Of a stretch of DNA of 25,280 bases, positions 16,560 through 23,696 are shown one piece after another; the first letter of the stretch is position 1, and every line of letters starts with the position of its first letter. The translations under genes and the position numbers were made by a program. Origin of the DNA: an uncultured Brachyspira sp. (GTDB lineage: Bacteria > Spirochaetota > Brachyspiria > Brachyspirales > Brachyspiraceae); assembly GCF_910578695.1 (NCBI RefSeq), contig NZ_CAJTQJ010000037.1, positions 1 to 25,280 on the forward strand, given 5' to 3'. The notes beneath the pieces are model-generated. The model saw nothing but the letters and a program-made list of their open reading frames with translations, did not search any database and was not told the DNA's origin.

Positions 16560-17096
16560 ATGAAGGATTTAAAAGGTACAAAAACTGAAGCAAACTTACA
16601 TGAAGCTTTTGCAGGCGAGTCTATGGCTAGAAACAAATACACTTATTTTGCTAGTGTAGCTAGAAATGAAGGTTATGAGCAAATCGCTGCAATTTTTCTT
16701 GAAACAGCTGAAAATGAAAGAGAGCATGCCAAAATACATTTCAAATATCTTAATGGTATAGGAGATACTCTTCAGAATTTACAATCTGCTTGGGAAGGCG
16801 AAAATGAAGAATATGAAAATATGTACCCAAGAATGGCTAAAGAAGCTACTGAAGAAGGTTTTGATGAAATAGCACGTTCTATGAAATTAATCGGAGATGT
16901 TGAAAAAGAACATAGAGAGCGTTATGCTAAATTAAGAGAAGCTGTAAAAAGCGGAAGTGTTTTCAAAAAAGCTACTAAAGTTCAATGGAAATGCAGAAAC
17001 TGCGGTTTCATAGTAGAAAGCGAAGAAGCTCCTGAACTTTGTCCTGTTTGTAAACATGCTAAAAAATTCTTTGAAGTACGCGTTGAAAACTATTAA
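16560..17096 (+). CDS. rubrerythrin
   Basis: Rubrerythrin, 178 residues: an NADH-linked peroxidase of anaerobes reducing hydrogen peroxide to water. The N-terminal four-helix diiron domain shows LHEAFAGESMARNKYTYFA, ENEREHAKIHF and VEKEHRERY with the ExxH ligands. The C-terminal rubredoxin domain has CRNC (about 145) and CPVC (about 160) for one Fe(Cys)4 site. The ATG at 16560 has AGGAG in front; an in-frame TTG at 16506 overlaps the end of sodB and is rejected. Likely cotranscribed with sodB: no promoter or terminator lies between. Confidence 0.95.
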   Translation: MKDLKGTKTEANLHEAFAGESMARNKYTYFASVARNEGYEQIAAIFLETAENEREHAKIHFKYLNGIGDTLQNLQSAWEGENEEYENMYPRMAKEATEEGFDEIARSMKLIGDVEKEHRERYAKLREAVKSGSVFKKATKVQWKCRNCGFIVESEEAPELCPVCKHAKKFFEVRVENY

Positions 17097-17123
17097 TTGT
17101 TTTTAATAATTATTTCTTAAATA

Positions 17124-17164
17124 AAAGAAGAGGGGAAATAATGCTCTCCTCTTCTTTATTATTT
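17124..17164 (+). terminator. Rho-independent terminator after rubrerythrin
   Basis: AAAGAAGAGG (17124-17133) pairs with CCTCTTCTTT (17148-17157), extended inward by three more pairs, then TATTATTTT. Confidence 0.85.
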
Positions 17165-17212
17165 TAAACTTAAAGTATTAATAAATTTTATATATTATAA
17201 TTATTATTGCTA

Positions 17213-17274
17213 ATAAAAATTATGAGCTTTGATACTCTGTCATTTTATGAATGTCAGACGCTCATAATTTTTAT
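17213..17274. repeat. 62-base hairpin repeat, copy C
   Basis: The 15-base arms at 17213-17227 and 17260-17274 are perfectly complementary and identical to those at 5791-5852. The inner stem is CTGTCATT/AATGTCAG. It lies in the gene-free gap 17097-18021, which holds no supported gene. Confidence 0.85.
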
Positions 17275-17305
17275 AATTTAAGTTATAAACTTTATATTAT
17301 TGCTA

Positions 17306-17367
17306 ATAAAAATTATGAGCTTTGATGCTCTGCCATTCTATGAATGTCAGATGCTCATAATTTTTAT
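17306..17367. repeat. 62-base hairpin repeat, copy D
   Basis: The third full copy, with the same 15-base arms (17306-17320 and 17353-17367) and the same total length. Interior differences from copies A and C keep the inner pairing pattern. Sequence from about 17355 to 17414 reappears inverted at 21713-21773. Confidence 0.85.
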
Positions 17368-17424
17368 ATTTAGTCTTAAAGCATTTAAAAAATTATTAGT
17401 TTTTATTATCGCTAATAAAAATTG

Positions 17425-17528
17425 TTTTTATTGTTGCTAGCTATAAACTTTCTATTATTACCGCTTTGCGTGCCTTCGCTAACACTAGATGCCAGCTAAA
17501 GCTGTCATCTGCTCAGGCTCGCTTTTTT
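17425..17528 (+). repeat. composite intergenic repeat, element 2
   Basis: Borders TTTTTATTGTTGCTA (17425-17439) and GGCTCGCTTTTTT (17516-17528) match element 1. The interior is GC-rich for this genome and contains the hairpin AGATGCCAGCT/AGCTGTCATCT (17487-17497/17500-17510, one mismatch, 2-base loop). On the plus strand the hairpin followed by TTTTTT could also act as a terminator. Confidence 0.7.
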
Positions 17529-17592
17529 ATTATTATTTTTAATAAACTCTGCAATTATTAACAATGTCAGACGCTAATAATTTTTATATTTA

Positions 17593-17664
17593 TTTTATTA
17601 TTGCTAGCTATAAACTCGCTTTAAATTAGCTAATAACTAAAGTTATTAGCTGCTCGTTTATAGC
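17593..17664. repeat. nested inverted repeat
   Basis: It begins with the family border TTTTATTATTGCTA. The outer arms GCTATAAAC (17607-17615) and GTTTATAGC (17656-17664) enclose a perfect 11-base stem AGCTAATAACT/AGTTATTAGCT (17628-17638/17641-17651) with a 2-base AA loop. Sequence 17658-17710 recurs at 25146-25198. Confidence 0.8.
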
Positions 17665-17764
17665 TTTAAAAAATTTTCTTTAATTCAATAATTCCAAAGC
17701 ATAATATTCATATTAGTATATCAAAAAAAATATTTAAGTAAATAAAAATATTTGTATAATTATT

Positions 17765-17920
17765 GCTGATAAAAATTGTTTTTATTATTACTGCTGCCTC
17801 AGCTTCGCTTATTATTATGCCTGATGATATATGTCAGACGATTTTTTTAATAAGTTTTAGTATCAGGTATTCATAATTTTTATATTTAGTATTCTAGTAT
17901 TTAAAATATTAGTTTTTAAT
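17765..17920 (+). repeat. degenerate copies of the intergenic repeat
   Basis: A partial left border (TTTTTATTATTACTG), a short GC-richer piece, the ATGTCAGACG motif (17831-17840), then TCATAATTTTTATATTTAG (17871-17889) matching the right arm and flank of the 62-base hairpin copies. The pairing is largely lost. Confidence 0.5.
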
Positions 17921-17931
17921 AGAAAAAATTA

Positions 17932-17958
17932 TTGCAATTAATAGTTTTTTATTATAAA
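17932..17958 (+). promoter_or_regulatory. possible promoter of guaB
   Basis: TTGCAA (17932-17937) and TATAAA (17953-17958), spacer 15 bases. It is 63 bases before the start codon; AGAGG precedes the ATG. Confidence 0.35.
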
Positions 17959-18021
17959 ATTAAAAATTAAAATATTTTTTTATTCAAATTCATATCTAAA
18001 AATTGAAGAGGAAAAATAATT

Positions 18022-19143
18022 ATGTCTATTAAAGTAAGAGAAGCATTAACATTTGATGATGTATTATTAGTACCAAAAGAGTCAGATATACTTCCTAAAG
18101 ATGTTTCTTTAAGAAGAAAACTCACAAAAAAAATAACATTAAATACCCCATTAATCAGCTCGCCTATGGATACTGTAACCGAATCTAAAATGGCTATAGC
18201 TATGGCATTATGCGGAGGATTAGGAGTAATACATAAAAATATGCCTTTAGAACAGCAGGCTGAAGAGGTAAGAATAGTAAAAAATTTTAAAGATATAGAA
18301 AATAAAGAAAATGTTACTTTATCAGACGATGGTTCTTTAATAGCTGCTGCTGCAATAGGAATATCTGATGATAGGTATGAGAGAATAGAAAAACTTATAG
18401 AAGCAAAGGCGGATTTAATAGTTATAGATACTGCACACGGGCATTCAAAAAATGTATTAAATGCTATAAGAGAGATAAAAGATAAATACAAGCAAGTTGA
18501 GGTAATAGCTGGAAACATAGCTACTGCTGACGGAGCTAAAGCATTGATTGATGCAGGCGTAGATGCCATAAAAATAGGTATAGGGGCAGGTTCTATATGT
18601 ACTACTAGAATAATAGCAGGTATTGGAGTACCTCAGCTTACTGCTATATATGATGCTTCTGATATAGCTAAAAAAAATAATGTGGGTGCTATAGCTGACG
18701 GAGGGATAAAATATTCAGGAGATATAGTAAAGGCTTTTGCTATAGGTGCTGATGCTGTTATGGCTGGGGGGCTTTTTTCATCTACTTATGAGTCTCCGGG
18801 TGAAGTAATAATAATAGACGGAAAAAAATATAAACCTTATAGGGGAATGGGCTCTATTGGGGCTATGATACATGGAAGTAAGGACAGATATTTTCAAAAC
18901 GATGTCGTTAATAAATCTAAATTTGTGCCTGAAGGAATTGAGGGCGTTACAGAATATAAAGGACATGTTGCTGATGTTGTATATCAAATAATAGGGGGTA
19001 TACGAGCAGGAATGGGTTATATAGGTGCTAAAGATATAGAAATGCTTCAGGAAAAAGCTGAATTCATAAGAATAACAAATCAAGGTTTGGCTGAAAGTCA
19101 TGTGCATGATGTAAAAATCACTTCTAAAGCACCTAATTATTGA
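18022..19143 (+). CDS. guaB: IMP dehydrogenase lacking CBS domains
   Basis: IMP dehydrogenase, the NAD-dependent step from IMP to XMP in guanine nucleotide synthesis. Signatures: LTFDDVLLVP, SSPMDTVTE, the catalytic loop GIGAGSICTTR with Cys193, ADGGIKYSGD, GLFSSTYESPGE, YRGMGS, and the flap Arg-Tyr in GSKDRYFQ. At 373 residues it is over 100 shorter than the typical form. The missing part is the CBS pair, replaced by a short linker at about 85-107 (VRIVKNFKDIENKENVTL). The purine-nucleotide control of that module should therefore be absent. The catalytic loop has Ala where most have Pro (GIGPGS). The barrel appears intact, so it should be active. Confidence 0.94.
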   Translation: MSIKVREALTFDDVLLVPKESDILPKDVSLRRKLTKKITLNTPLISSPMDTVTESKMAIAMALCGGLGVIHKNMPLEQQAEEVRIVKNFKDIENKENVTLSDDGSLIAAAAIGISDDRYERIEKLIEAKADLIVIDTAHGHSKNVLNAIREIKDKYKQVEVIAGNIATADGAKALIDAGVDAIKIGIGAGSICTTRIIAGIGVPQLTAIYDASDIAKKNNVGAIADGGIKYSGDIVKAFAIGADAVMAGGLFSSTYESPGEVIIIDGKKYKPYRGMGSIGAMIHGSKDRYFQNDVVNKSKFVPEGIEGVTEYKGHVADVVYQIIGGIRAGMGYIGAKDIEMLQEKAEFIRITNQGLAESHVHDVKITSKAPNY

Positions 19144-19216
19144 TTTCTTATATAAAGTTATTTAATTATTGTATATTTATTTAACTATTTATAATAAATT
19201 TAATATTATAAATAAC

Positions 19217-19245
19217 TTGAATTTTTTAAACTCTTTTTATATAAT
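19217..19245 (+). promoter_or_regulatory. promoter of the PpiD/SurA-like gene
   Basis: TTGAAT (19217-19222), 17-base spacer, TATAAT (19240-19245). A 10-base inverted repeat, AAGTTATTTA (19155-19164) and TAAATAACTT (19209-19218), overlaps the -35 box with a 44-base spacer and could be a guaB terminator remnant or an operator. Confidence 0.65.
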
Positions 19246-19291
19246 TACTAAATTATAATCGATTTTTTAATTAAAAATTAAGGATATGTAA

Positions 19292-20761
19292 ATGTCATCT
19301 AATAAAAAAACTGCATCTAAAAAGAAAAGCCCTATAATAAAAACTCTACAATGGGTAGGAGTATCAGCTGTTTCAATACTTTTAATAATCTATTTTTTGG
19401 TAGTGGATACAAGAGGAAGTCAGAAAACTCCTACAATAGGTTCTGTTAATGGAAAGCCTATATACTATACAAGCACAAGCCCTTACGGCGTAGCTTTTAA
19501 ACAAATAGAAAGTAATTATCAAAGATTTGGAATACAGTTAAATAATGAAATGTACAGCTATATAGATAATTTAGCATTTAGAAGTGCTGTTGCCTCAATT
19601 TTATTAAGCGATGCAGCAAGAAAAAATATCAATGTAAGCGATAATTTTATAGTGGAAGCTCTTAGAAGTCAGTTTATAGATACGAACGGCGTTTATAATC
19701 AAATGGCTTATGAAGCATTTATTAAAAATTCTTCTCAGTCTGATAAAGTTAGAATAGAAAAGGATATAAGGGAAGATATATTAGTGCAAACTATTTATTC
19801 TGAATTATTTTCTTCTGTAAAATTAAATGATTTGGAAATGCAAAGAGAATATAAAAAGAATCTTACAAAAAAAGATATTGAAATGGTTTATATAGATGCT
19901 TCTGAAATACTGCAGTCTGATGAAATAGATTCTGATGATTTAGAAAAATATTTTGATGATAATAAAACTAATTTTGCTCAGGCTGATATTTCTTGGATAA
20001 TATTAGAAAGCGGCGGTGCGGCTGATAATATATATAAGTCTTTGAAAGATGATATAACTTTATTTGAAAAAACTGCTATGGAAAAAAGTATAGATACTAA
20101 TAATTATAAATTAGGTTATCTTACAAAAATGCAAATGCCTTCTGAAGATTTTGCTGATAAAATTTTCGCTGATAATAAAGGAAATAATCTTTTAAAGCCT
20201 ATATATGCAAATGGATATTATTATATTGTATTGGTTAATGATATAAGAATACCTGAAAAATATACTGATGTTAATAGAGAAACATTAAGAAGAGAATATT
20301 TAAATATTAATATGGATTCTCTTTTAGAGGCTGAAAAAACAAAGCAGGCTGAAGTATTGAAAGCTGCTGTATCAGGTATAAATAATTTACAGACTTTAAA
20401 TGGAAATGGATATATAAAATATTACAGACCTTCTCAGGCATTTTCTTATAATCAAGGAAGACTGAACACTGCAGAAGGAGTTATTATACCAGATTCCTCT
20501 ACAGAAAATTTTTATATGCATGCTTTTTCTTTACAGACAAATCAAATAAGCGGTGTTATAAGATTGGATAATGGCGTTGCCGTTATGAGGCTTATATCAG
20601 AAGAAAAACCTAATATGGCTTCGCTGGTATCTATAAGTGCTGCTTCAAAAAATGCTGTAAAAAGAGAATTATCTAGGCAGAGAATAGACCTTATACGAAA
20701 TGAATGGGAAAATCAGCATATAGCAAATGCAAGAGTAAAAAAATATGAAATAAAATACTAA
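19292..20761 (+). CDS. membrane-anchored PpiD/SurA-like periplasmic foldase
   Basis: A 489-residue protein with a Lys-rich cytoplasmic start, one membrane span (about 18-38) and a long periplasmic part, the topology of PpiD. After the span comes IGSVNGKPIYYT, the usual opening of SurA_N-type chaperone domains, then a helical region to about 185. Residues about 195-320 look like a degenerate parvulin-type rotamase (DISWIILESGG, YKLGYLTKMQMPSEDFADKIF, KPIYANGYYYIVLVNDIRIP). A C-terminal helical part returns to the chaperone fold. It should assist folding of exported proteins; isomerase activity is uncertain. AAGGAT precedes the ATG. Confidence 0.7.
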   Translation: MSSNKKTASKKKSPIIKTLQWVGVSAVSILLIIYFLVVDTRGSQKTPTIGSVNGKPIYYTSTSPYGVAFKQIESNYQRFGIQLNNEMYSYIDNLAFRSAVASILLSDAARKNINVSDNFIVEALRSQFIDTNGVYNQMAYEAFIKNSSQSDKVRIEKDIREDILVQTIYSELFSSVKLNDLEMQREYKKNLTKKDIEMVYIDASEILQSDEIDSDDLEKYFDDNKTNFAQADISWIILESGGAADNIYKSLKDDITLFEKTAMEKSIDTNNYKLGYLTKMQMPSEDFADKIFADNKGNNLLKPIYANGYYYIVLVNDIRIPEKYTDVNRETLRREYLNINMDSLLEAEKTKQAEVLKAAVSGINNLQTLNGNGYIKYYRPSQAFSYNQGRLNTAEGVIIPDSSTENFYMHAFSLQTNQISGVIRLDNGVAVMRLISEEKPNMASLVSISAASKNAVKRELSRQRIDLIRNEWENQHIANARVKKYEIKY

Positions 20762-20960
20762 ATAGTTAATAATATCATTATATTTAAAATAATATAGTTA
20801 TCAAATAAAAATATATTAATAAATTTTTATAAAGTGTAATTATTTAAATGATAAAATATGCTTTTTTAATATAATGAAATATTATAAATTAAAGTTATAG
20901 TATAATATTAAAGTTTAGTAAATGATAACAGAGAAAGTATTAGTTTAAAAAACTATAATA

Positions 20961-21329
20961 CTATTTCTTAAAAATAAAAAATACTGCCAATATCAAACAT
21001 AAAAATCCTATAAAATGATTAATTTTCAAAGTTTCTGTTTTAAAGAATACTAATGTAAAAATTGTGAATATAGTTAATGTAATTACTTCCTGCAATACTT
21101 TAAGCTGCATAAGTGAAAAAGGTCCTCCATTTCCTTGAAACCCAATTCTATTTGCAGGAACCTGAAAACAATATTCAAATAATGCAATTGTCCAGCTTAT
21201 TAATATAATTATAGGAAGCGATAACTTGGCAAAACCTTTCATCTCACTGAATTTTAAATGTCCGTACCAAGCCATTGTCATAAATGTGTTTGATAATATA
21301 AGTAAAATAATAGTTGCTGCAGCTTTCAT
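20961..21329 (-). CDS. DMT-family membrane protein (DUF486)
   Basis: A 122-residue integral membrane protein with four hydrophobic spans. It fits the DUF486 family, related to small drug/metabolite transporters: the opening ILLILSNTFMTMAWYGHLKF, then ISWTIALFEYCFQVPANRIG and LKVLQEVITLTIFTIF are the recognisable conserved stretches. Substrate is unknown. It converges with the 19292 gene across a 199-base AT-rich gap. A weak inverted repeat (about 20936-20962) touches its stop codon. Its leader has a terminator-like hairpin (21397-21435). Confidence 0.85.
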   Translation of the reverse strand: MKAAATIILLILSNTFMTMAWYGHLKFSEMKGFAKLSLPIIILISWTIALFEYCFQVPANRIGFQGNGGPFSLMQLKVLQEVITLTIFTIFTLVFFKTETLKINHFIGFLCLILAVFFIFKK

Positions 21330-21396
21330 AATAATATTTTAATTTTTAGTATAATATTTTTGATTTTTATATATCGTAATAAAATTCTAAAATATT

Positions 21397-21435
21397 AGAA
21401 AAAAATAAGCCTCTATTATAGAGAATAAAGAGGCT
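21397..21435 (-). terminator. terminator-like hairpin in the DUF486 gene leader
   Basis: AGCCTCT (21408-21414) pairs with AGAGGCT (21429-21435). On the minus strand it is followed by TTATTTTTT. It lies 68-106 bases before the DUF486 start and just after a possible promoter, so it could be an attenuator, or end a short RNA. Confidence 0.6.
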
Positions 21436-21455
21436 CATAGTTTAATTAAATGAAG

Positions 21456-21485
21456 GTTATAAAATATAATCGTATATTGATACAA
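21456..21485 (-). promoter_or_regulatory. possible promoter upstream of the DUF486 gene
   Basis: Minus strand: TTGTAT (21485-21480), 18-base spacer, TATAAC (21461-21456). Confidence 0.4.
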
Positions 21486-21504
21486 AGTTAATATCACTAA
21501 ATAG

Positions 21505-21526
21505 TTTGTTAGTATATTCTAACAAA
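21505..21526. promoter_or_regulatory. inverted repeat, possible operator
   Basis: TTTGTTAG (21505-21512) and CTAACAAA (21519-21526) with a 6-base AT spacer, about 20 bases upstream of the possible -35 box at 21480-21485. The symmetric shape suits a dimeric regulator, but a short hairpin terminator for plus-strand reading is equally possible (TTTT follows). Confidence 0.35.
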
Positions 21527-21595
21527 TTTTAAAAATATGTCAATACTTAATTGAATAAAAAATAATAATTTTTAATAATAATAAAAAAATAATTA

Positions 21596-21727
21596 AAAAA
21601 AGTGAGCCGAAGCACATCGATAATTTATTATCGATGTAGTTAAAGCGACGCCTGCCAACACCATAGTGGACTTCGTCGGCACGCTTCGCGAGGCGGACTT
21701 CGTCGGCGAGCATAGCAATAATAAAAA
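21596..21727 (-). repeat. composite intergenic repeat, element 3 (inverted)
   Basis: On the minus strand it runs from TTTTTATTATTGCTA (21727-21713) to GGCTCACTTTTTT (21608-21596), the borders of elements 1 and 2. The interior is strikingly GC-rich. It holds a direct repeat GGACTTCGTCGGC (21668-21680 and 21695-21707, 27-base period) and a perfect 10-base hairpin ACATCGATAA/TTATCGATGT (21614-21623/21628-21637). It lies in the gene-free gap 21330-22011. Confidence 0.7.
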
Positions 21728-21773
21728 CTAATAATTTTTTAAATGCTATAAAGCTAAATATAAAAATTATGAG
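21713..21773 (-). repeat. inverted copy of 17355-17414
   Basis: About 60 bases that read on the minus strand as the right flank of hairpin copy D, including CTCATAATTTTTATATTTAG and AAAAAATTATTAGTTTTTATTAT, with a handful of differences. It overlaps the border of element 3, so the flank and element moved or were copied together. Confidence 0.7.
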
Positions 21774-21854
21774 TACCTAACTTTTAAAAAATAAATTTAT
21801 TAGCTTTATTAAACGAGTTTGTCAATAAAATAACTTTTCTATTATAATTTAACT

Positions 21855-21926
21855 ATGAAATGTATAAATAAAAACAATTATATAATTTAGCAAAAAATGG
21901 ATTTTTTAGTTATCTAGGATATCCCC
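21855..21926 (+). repeat. dispersed intergenic repeat, copy 2
   Basis: Matches 62-146. Shared blocks are at 21864-21880, 21881-21892 and 21902-21915, followed by GGATATCC where copy 1 has GGGTCAGCCC. It lies 86 bases past the end of the esterase gene on the other strand. The match extends weakly leftwards to about 21810. Confidence 0.6.
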
Positions 21927-22011
21927 TGAAATTATTTTTAATAAGCCTTATCATTTTTAAAAATATCATACTCTCATAAAATTGTAAGCATAATACTTAC
22001 TATTTAATTTT

Positions 22012-22974
22012 TTAATTATTTAGCTTTTCTATCCATTCCAATACTTTAGATAGTATATGCTCTCTGTCCATATCTTCAAAAAATATGCCATTAACTAAAT
22101 CATTATGATAAATATTTTTATTTTCAAATATTATACAGTCGGCAAGACCTTTATTAAAACTGTTTATCTTACTAGAAAAATTAATTGAATTGTGAAAATC
22201 GCAAATAGGATCTGCCTCAGAATGTATGCATAAAACTCTTGTTTTTTCGCTTCCGTCTATATGAGAATAAGGATTAGCAGTTTCTCTATTATATCCCTCT
22301 TCAAATAACTGATCCAGCATAGGAGTTATTATATCATTAGTACATACATTCAAATCAGTAGGTCCGCCAAGAGATATATATCCCTTAAAAAGAGAAGAAT
22401 TAATATTGTATTTTTTCTGCATCTCTTTATTATATACAAGCAAAGCACCTAAATGAGCACCTGCAGAAGAACCTATAATTATTATATCTGAATAATCTAT
22501 ATTTTTCTCTTTTAAAACTTCTAATGCTTTATTAAATCCTGAAAATACATCTTCTATTTGACAAGGATATTTATAATTTTTACTAAGTCTGTATCCAAGT
22601 AAAATAGTATGGAATTTCTCTTTAGCAAATCTCCTTCCAACAAATCTATATAAATCAGCAGTACCTTCTCTCCAGCCGCCGCCGTATATATAAATTATAA
22701 TTTTCTTTTCTGCATTTTCATTTTTTTCTAATTGAGGTGCAAAATATAATATATACTGAGCCTTATTTTCATCATATTTATACTTTTCAGGCTTTATTTT
22801 TTTATCAGTCTTTATATAATTAAATGCCATTATAGGATAAGTTAAATATTCTCCTAATAAATTTTTTCTTCTAATTTTTTCTTCTTCTATATCTTCCTCT
22901 TCTTCTATATTTTCTTCTTCTATTGTTATATTTTCTTCTTCATTATTCTTTATATTTTCTTTTTTATTGTCCAT
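22012..22974 (-). CDS. alpha/beta hydrolase (esterase/lipase-like)
   Basis: A 320-residue serine hydrolase of the BD-FAE/HSL-like alpha/beta fold. The oxyanion motif is YGGGW (97-101, normally HGGGW), the nucleophile Ser170 is in GSSAG, the acid is probably Asp255 (HSEADPICD) and the base His290 (IYHND). It probably hydrolyses a carboxylic ester. The first 35 residues are a very acidic, low-complexity Glu/Asn stretch that is not part of the fold; no signal peptide, so cytoplasmic. GGAG precedes the ATG. It is the last gene of a tight three-gene unit, 24 bases after the zinc-ribbon membrane protein gene, which suggests its substrate is the ester made by the acyltransferase at the head of the unit. 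Confidence 0.85.
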   Translation of the reverse strand: MDNKKENIKNNEEENITIEEENIEEEEDIEEEKIRRKNLLGEYLTYPIMAFNYIKTDKKIKPEKYKYDENKAQYILYFAPQLEKNENAEKKIIIYIYGGGWREGTADLYRFVGRRFAKEKFHTILLGYRLSKNYKYPCQIEDVFSGFNKALEVLKEKNIDYSDIIIIGSSAGAHLGALLVYNKEMQKKYNINSSLFKGYISLGGPTDLNVCTNDIITPMLDQLFEEGYNRETANPYSHIDGSEKTRVLCIHSEADPICDFHNSINFSSKINSFNKGLADCIIFENKNIYHNDLVNGIFFEDMDREHILSKVLEWIEKLNN

Positions 22975-22998
22975 AAAATACTCCTTTTTTTATTAATA

Positions 22999-23691
22999 TC
23001 ATAAATGAAAAATCTTTCTTACAGATGAAATAAAATCAGCATTAAATAATATAAGCATAGCCAAAATAATAATAATACCAACACCTAAAGCCGATAAACT
23101 GCTCCATAATACAAAATGAAATAAAGGCAGAATTATCATTAATATTGATATAAAAGAAGCAGAAATTATATAAGAAACATATTCATTAAAATATTTTCTG
23201 TCTATAACAGCAATCATAAACATAGCAATATTCAAGCCTAAAGATAAAAAAGGAACTGCATAATTAAAAGACCATTTATAAAAACCTGTGAATATATCTA
23301 TTATAATAATAAGACTGCTTAATATAAAAAACTCTATAAGAAGTTTCTGTCTTAAATATAAAGTATTTGCTGTAAAACATATATAAGTAAAATACGAACA
23401 TAATATAGATATAACGGATATTACAGCCCAATTATATTTAGAGCTAGTTGAAATATTTATTATTATCAAAGCTATTATTACAGATAATGATGATAATAAA
23501 ACAATTTTTTCAGCATTTATTTTTTTCTGAAGTTTATAAAACCATTCATAAGAATGATATTCTTCATAAATTATTTTTTCATCATTATCATTATTTAATT
23601 CTTTATTATCATTATTTAGTTCTTTCAGGCATAAGGGACATATATTTTTATTAGTTTTTATTTTCAATCTGCAGTTATTACAATAAGACAT
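22999..23691 (-). CDS. zinc-ribbon polytopic membrane protein (DUF6320-like)
   Basis: A 230-residue protein. The N terminus is a zinc ribbon with Cys4, Cys7, Cys18 and Cys21 (CNNC, CPLC), then a seven-residue tandem repeat KELNNDN, a cytoplasmic linker, and about six membrane spans from residue 62 to 222. This order matches what I know as DUF6320, found beside acyltransferase and hydrolase genes in Firmicutes; assignment is by memory of architecture. Function is unknown. It starts 5 bases after the acyltransferase gene ends, so the two are certainly cotranscribed, and the hydrolase follows after 24 bases. Confidence 0.75.
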   Translation of the reverse strand: MSYCNNCRLKIKTNKNICPLCLKELNNDNKELNNDNDEKIIYEEYHSYEWFYKLQKKINAEKIVLLSSLSVIIALIIINISTSSKYNWAVISVISILCSYFTYICFTANTLYLRQKLLIEFFILSSLIIIIDIFTGFYKWSFNYAVPFLSLGLNIAMFMIAVIDRKYFNEYVSYIISASFISILMIILPLFHFVLWSSLSALGVGIIIILAMLILFNADFISSVRKIFHL

Positions 23692-23696
23692 TTTAT

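Noticed and set aside
17967..18569. A 200-codon open frame antisense to guaB.
   Set aside because: It mirrors the coding constraints of guaB, has no ribosome binding site and gives a low-complexity Ser/Ile/Ala-rich product.
21367..21438. A 23-codon leader peptide overlapping the hairpin before the DUF486 gene.
   Set aside because: No ribosome binding site precedes its ATG and it has no codon run that would suggest attenuation.
21668..21707. Possible CRISPR-like direct repeat (GGACTTCGTCGGC twice).
   Set aside because: Only two copies 27 bases apart, no regular spacers and no cas genes; it belongs to the interior of a composite repeat.
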